64,000 bases of DNA from NCBI GenBank assembly GCA_034231615.1, contig CM067317.1, forward strand, positions 17,126,264 through 17,190,263, written 5' to 3'. Positions 13,556 to 19,500 of this stretch are shown in pieces (the first letter of the stretch is position 1; the number at the start of each line of letters is the position of its first letter). The notes under the pieces are model-generated. The model had not been told where the DNA came from and searched no databases. It saw only the letters and a list, made by a program, of their open reading frames with translations. The DNA comes from Meghimatium bilineatum (lineage: Eukaryota; Mollusca; Gastropoda; Stylommatophora; Philomycidae). The position numbers and the translations under genes are program-made.

Positions 13556-16500
13556 TCTTGATATAATTTGTTGCACGTATTCCTCTAATGTTCAATATAT
13601 TCATCTTCTTGATCTGTCTTGTAATCCTGTACTTTGTAGACAAGGTTCATCCATTTGTATATTCCTCAACCATTTAATGTTTGGTTTCAGTTTATGAGCA
13701 GCCAGTTTTAACTAATTCAGATCACACTATCACATCCCTCTCCAATCTGGTAATCATAACATATGCCTTACTACTGCTACTCCATAGACGTCCAGGAAAA
13801 CCAAAATTTTTTTTTTTTTGTGTTTGGGAAAACTAGACTAATCTGAGGATTACATTGTCACAATTTAAAGATACAACAAAGCTTATTAATATTCATACTG
13901 GCTGTTAAATAATGGTTAATTATAAACTTAATAACCACTGGAAAGATCAAGGGGAGAAGAGATAGGGGACGGCAAAGAGAAAAGTTGCAAGAGGGACTAG
14001 TATTCTGGCACAGTAGAAGTTGACTAACCAAGCTTATTGACAACACAAGTGACAGTCGTGGAGAAACATGATTGCCTACGCCATGGCACTCGATTGATTG
14101 ATTGAATGGCTAATTTGCATAATGACATTTTAATTTAATATATATTATTAACTATCTTATTTATCTATGATAAAATGTTTCGGTGCTTCAAATGTAACAA
14201 ATATTTCAAGCATTATATGCATAGTGGAGTGTTTAATTTTGTGAACAGCTTATGTGCAGGAATATTATGTCATGTACATCAACTGTTAAGTAGAGATTTC
14301 ATTTCTGCTGTATTATCCTCACTCCCCCAAAATCACATTATATGTATAATTAGAATTATTGGTAAAATTATTGTGCATAGTCATGATTTAGGAGTAATAG
14401 TTGAGTATGTGTGAAAAACATTTCTAACAAGAGTAACTTGTAGGACCTAAGTAAGATTATGTACTTATGAGCCACATTTCCAAGACATTTCTTTTGGCAA
14501 TTGAAGCCTGGAAAATACTCTTGTCTAACTTAGATTATTGCACTTTTTTATCAAAGTACATAGGTCTCCATTCAAAGTGTATTCCTCTTCATGGTCTGAT
14601 TTGCTCTCTTAATTTAATATATTGTTTTTATATCCTGATTCATGTTCCTTATTTCCTTGTCAAACTTCCTTGTCAAAGACTAGCACTTCGTCACATATGC
14701 ATTGTCTTTTTTTTTTTTTTTTTGCCCAAGTATCATAATCACATATCTTGGTAAAATTGAAGATTAGATCTACATTGTGCTATAAATAGCACTGTTTACA
14801 TTCACGTCTCGGATTTCCCTGGAACATCAATAGATGCTGTGATGTCACTACCTTGCATGTTCGCCCCGTCACTGCAGATGAGATTCTACAGATTTCTTTT
14901 CCTTCCTAATTTCAACTACACTCATTATTTCTGCGTGCTATACACAGGGCTCCAACTGACATTCTAAATACAAACCTAATCCTAACCCTTAATCCTAATT
15001 CTATAGCCCTAATGCTGATGCCAAATCACACGCAAGGTTAGGGGTATACCTCGAAAGTAGAACAAAGGTCACAGTGTAGACCGAAACTTCAAATGTGCCC
15101 TCATCTTCTTAAAGGGATGGTGATCTAGTTGATGTACCTGAAAATGATCAAATTTTTGGGAAATGTCTTAGACCTATAAGCTTATGTTATACTATTTTTT
15201 GGTCCAGTTCTAGTACAAAGTCAGATTATGATTTGCTTTGGGTGGGGGGCGCATGGTGTTGGAAAGAGCGTGTGTTTCTATCCTGTCACAATCTTTGGGC
15301 TTGCATCTACAGACCTTTTGTTTGCCATCTTGCTCAGAAACTATAGGACCAATTCCTAATAAAATAAGAAATAAAAATAATGAAGTAAACAAATTATTTG
15401 TCAAATATATTACTAAAATAAATGTATATGTTTATTACAAGACAACAATCGCCAAATTTGTTTGAAAATACTGTTTGCCTATATTATGTTATATGCACCC
15501 AATAGCCTAGGCCTATACGGGTAAGCAACCTAGGATATAGATTTTGCATGTTAACATCTTTGTTATAGATGATATCAACCTGGATCATTTTATTCCTAAA
15601 TATTTTCTTTCTATTAGATCTGGCTTAATAATAAAATTAAACATATGCTTATATTCGAAATATTCATGTGATAATTAACTTGACTTAATAAACATTACGC
15701 CTATAAATATAACCATTAGCATAGAACAGTTACATGTAGTATATGCCTCAGTATCGGTATAAATTATGATTTAATGACTAAATAAACATGAACGTAGTCA
15801 TGGTGATAGAAACAGGATAAGCAATGCAAAACAACACAGTTTTATAGTACCGGTATTGCTTTGAGCTATATTATATAGTGAGTTATAATACATAATATTA
15901 GATATTTTTTTACAACAGATTAACCATATAATTTAAGAATAAAGATAAAGAAATAAAAAGAGAAAATAATTATAGCATAATAGAAATAGTTACATACAAA
16001 GATGGTTGTTCCTTATTTCCAGAATGGCAACAGACAAATGGCACTGCAAAGCAAGGTGATGTCTTTAAAAATTATGAGCATTTTGCGGCAATGCGAATAT
16101 GCATCAGTTACATATACAGTAGAAATCCAATTAACAGAATCCCCAATTATCTGAATCGAATTTGGGGGGAAATAATTTTAGAGAGAGAGCATTAGCGTAC
16201 AATGTACTACTGTACATATGTGCTATTTTTGTAATTTTGCATATTTTACAATACTGTAGTGCATGTAGTTTATTTGCAATACAGTTATGTACATATTACT
16301 GTACTTTTACAATAAAATGCCATGCATTTCAACGTATGACTGTATGTATGTACACTGTTTTGCTTCATTCCTGATCTATATCCAAATATCTGAATTTTCG
16401 ATTATCCAAATCGGCCCGATCCCCAATTAATTCAGATTTCTACTGTATAAAGAGAAAAATGGGTAAATTTGCTTGTTTTGTCTACCACTGCATTATAAAT

Positions 16501-19500
16501 AGCACGGTTTACTTTTTTAATATGCAGACATCATGGATTTCCATGCAAAAACCAACCAATCACATTGAAGGAAGCCGTAACGTCACATCCTCCCGACACA
16601 AGAACTATTAGTGGCCACCTTTTTATTTTAATGTCACCCACAGATATGTAAGAAGTAGGATGTCACCTATACTCATGTGACTCTCCACAAGCCATGAATT
16701 ATTTCGAACACTCCTACAAACAGCATAATAGTTACAGATTAATCCTTTCCATGAACAACATAAAGATATCCTCACAAACCTCCCAAATGAAATTGAAATA
16801 CTAACGGACTTTGAAGAGCGAGGCAATAGTCTCCAAAATAACACAGGTTCCTGGAATAATTAATAAGGAATACCAAACTCCACCTCAACTAAAAGCATTG
16901 ACACTAGAGATGACAGAAATAAAATACAATCCCAAGGAATGGACACTTGTCTACACAGATGCATCGGCAGAAGGTGCAGTAAGGAATGGAGGACGTGGAA
17001 TTTTTATAAGACTCAAAGACAATATCAAAAGCTTTTTCAACCGGGAAATATTCCTCTAATTAGAGCAGAAGCAGTTGTACTCCATTAAGCACTGAAAGTC
17101 TTCACCAAATCAGGACTGCCAAGACCAAAGAAGATAGCCATATTCACAGATTGCAGATACCTACTGGAATCAATCCAGAGCAACAGAAACAAAAGCCTTC
17201 TGCACAACATCAGACATGAGCTAAGACAGATCCAAAAATCATTAGCTATTGCCCTTCAGTGGATACCATCACACTGCAGAATAATGGGAAATGAGAAAGC
17301 AGATGCTCTGTCAAAAGCAGGAAGCGAAATGGAGCAACACAGACACCCACTGTCTTACGGAGAAGCACAAACAATAATCCACAACACATACACAGAAAAG
17401 TGGAAGAAACAAATGGAAGAGGAATACAAATATGATGCAATACATCTTTTCCAAAGATATCACCAGACCACAATATTTCGCCTTAGAACAGGCCACTGCA
17501 GACTGTTGGGTCACCTTTACCAATTGAGGATCTTCTACACAGATGATGTCCATGTGGATCTGGAACCCAGACCCCGGAACACATACTTCAGGACTGCTCA
17601 ACATACAAAGAGCAGAGACAGCAGACCTGGCCAGAGGATACAGACTTGAGGCAAAAGCTATGGGGCAGCCGCTCTGACCTGGAGAAGACAGTGGACTTTG
17701 TTTTGACGACAGGCCTGACAATATAGCATGACCACAGATGCTGAACGCAGAAGAATTAATCCTTTGCTCAAGAAAAAACTCAAATCCTGTAAGGTCATCT
17801 TTTCTGTTCACTTTCTGCAATATTAAAATAATGGATTTTCCTGCTGTTTTCCCACCATCAAATGCGCATGCACGAACTGACCGGATCAATACTCAGACAG
17901 AGTCAAGATTTATTTCATTTTCAAAACAATTATATTTATATTTTGCAAAAATAATGTGAAAATAAAAATATGTATCCCACACAAACCCCACTTTTCCTTG
18001 TCTACCATAGCGCGAACCGATGACTATTTTCAATTCGAACTATTACTCCACGCAAACCGTGATGTCACAACCCTTGAACATTCTACCTTGCAAAGGTTAG
18101 GGAATACTTGAAAAGTGGGACAACGGTCACAGTGGTGGACAAAATGGCAGAGGTGCCAAAAAATGGTTAAGGGACCTCATAAATGTATTAGTTTTACAAA
18201 ATACACATGATTATACTGGCTTTTACTTACCTAAAGTACAAAATTCCATGTTATTTCGACACGAAATAATATTTCCGTCCTGAATCGATAACCATCACGT
18301 GAAAAAAATATGTCAGAGTCCAAATCATACTCACTTGTATGGGCATCAACTCTCGAAATATTCTCGAAATTTAAAAAAAAAACTAAGCATGGTCTAAGCT
18401 TTTCGTAAACAATCGGGTCACTGGAAATTTATAGCCCAATGCAATATTCAAATACCGGATATTTCTTTTTTGGTCTTCACTGCGCTATAAGCAGCGAACT
18501 GTTTAAATTTGTACGTAGCTCACACCACAAATTTCCGTGTAACACCAATCAAATCGATGGATGCCATGACGTCACATCTCCCGACATAAAACGAGAATTT
18601 TTGAGCTGCTTGCACGTGCTAATAATACTAATATCCTAATTCTAAATAGTACTTCTAATCCTAATTCTATGCACAATCACACTGCAACAGTTAGGTAATA
18701 GTCACTAATACCGCTCAGTAGAATAAAACTAGAACAAATGTCACAGTGCAGATAAAAAAAAAAAGATTTCAGCCGCAAGTACCCACTAGTATAATCATAA
18801 TGCTTTAATTTTACAAGGTACTTGGACATCTGGGATTAGCGTGTTTGGGAAATTTTGCTTAGGCTATAAATTTCTTGTGACAGGGTTTAAAATAGTGTTC
18901 GCATCATTTGTTGTGTTTGAAACTAGATTTATTCAGTTCTGTAACCATTTTTCTTTTTATATATGTAACTTTTAAGAGTAAAACAATGCAAAAACCAACA
19001 GTTAATTATTTAAAACAACATTTGTTTAAATTATGCAAATTAGCCAACATTTTGAATATTAATTAGTTGTACGTGCATCTGAGAATCACAGCAATGTGAT
19101 CAACAGATGCGGTATGTCTTTGCGAATACAAAAATATAGTTTCTGTGGTATTTTATTATGTTTAATAGATATATAATTTATTTTCATTTTAATTATGCAA
19201 ATTAGCAGCCATTTTGAATATCAATTAGTTCTGTGTCCATCAGAAAATTCCAGAAATGTGATCAACATAAACGTCTTGTCTCCGCAAACACAAAATGTAT
19301 AGTTTGTGTATTGTATTATTGAAAATAAAGGTAATTCAGAAATTATCAGCTTGGCTACATTTTCAAAAATGATTTTGTAGTCACAAGTTTTTTTTAATGT
19401 TTTCCCATATGTTCCATGTAAATTATTTTGATGTCAAATTCATTTGAAAAAAATTCATAACTTTTTTCAGCATTTACATAGTACATACATACTTGGTTGA

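Noticed and set aside
13446..13697. YIYIYI-rich proteins on both strands at the (TA)n tracts (also near 34717 and 52545)
   Set aside because: They are translations of TA microsatellites. The one at 52545 is fused by chance to real but dead LINE sequence.
17311..17889. 192-codon minus-strand frame
   Set aside because: It is antisense to the RNase H region of the LINE at 16749-17754, whose motifs lie on plus.
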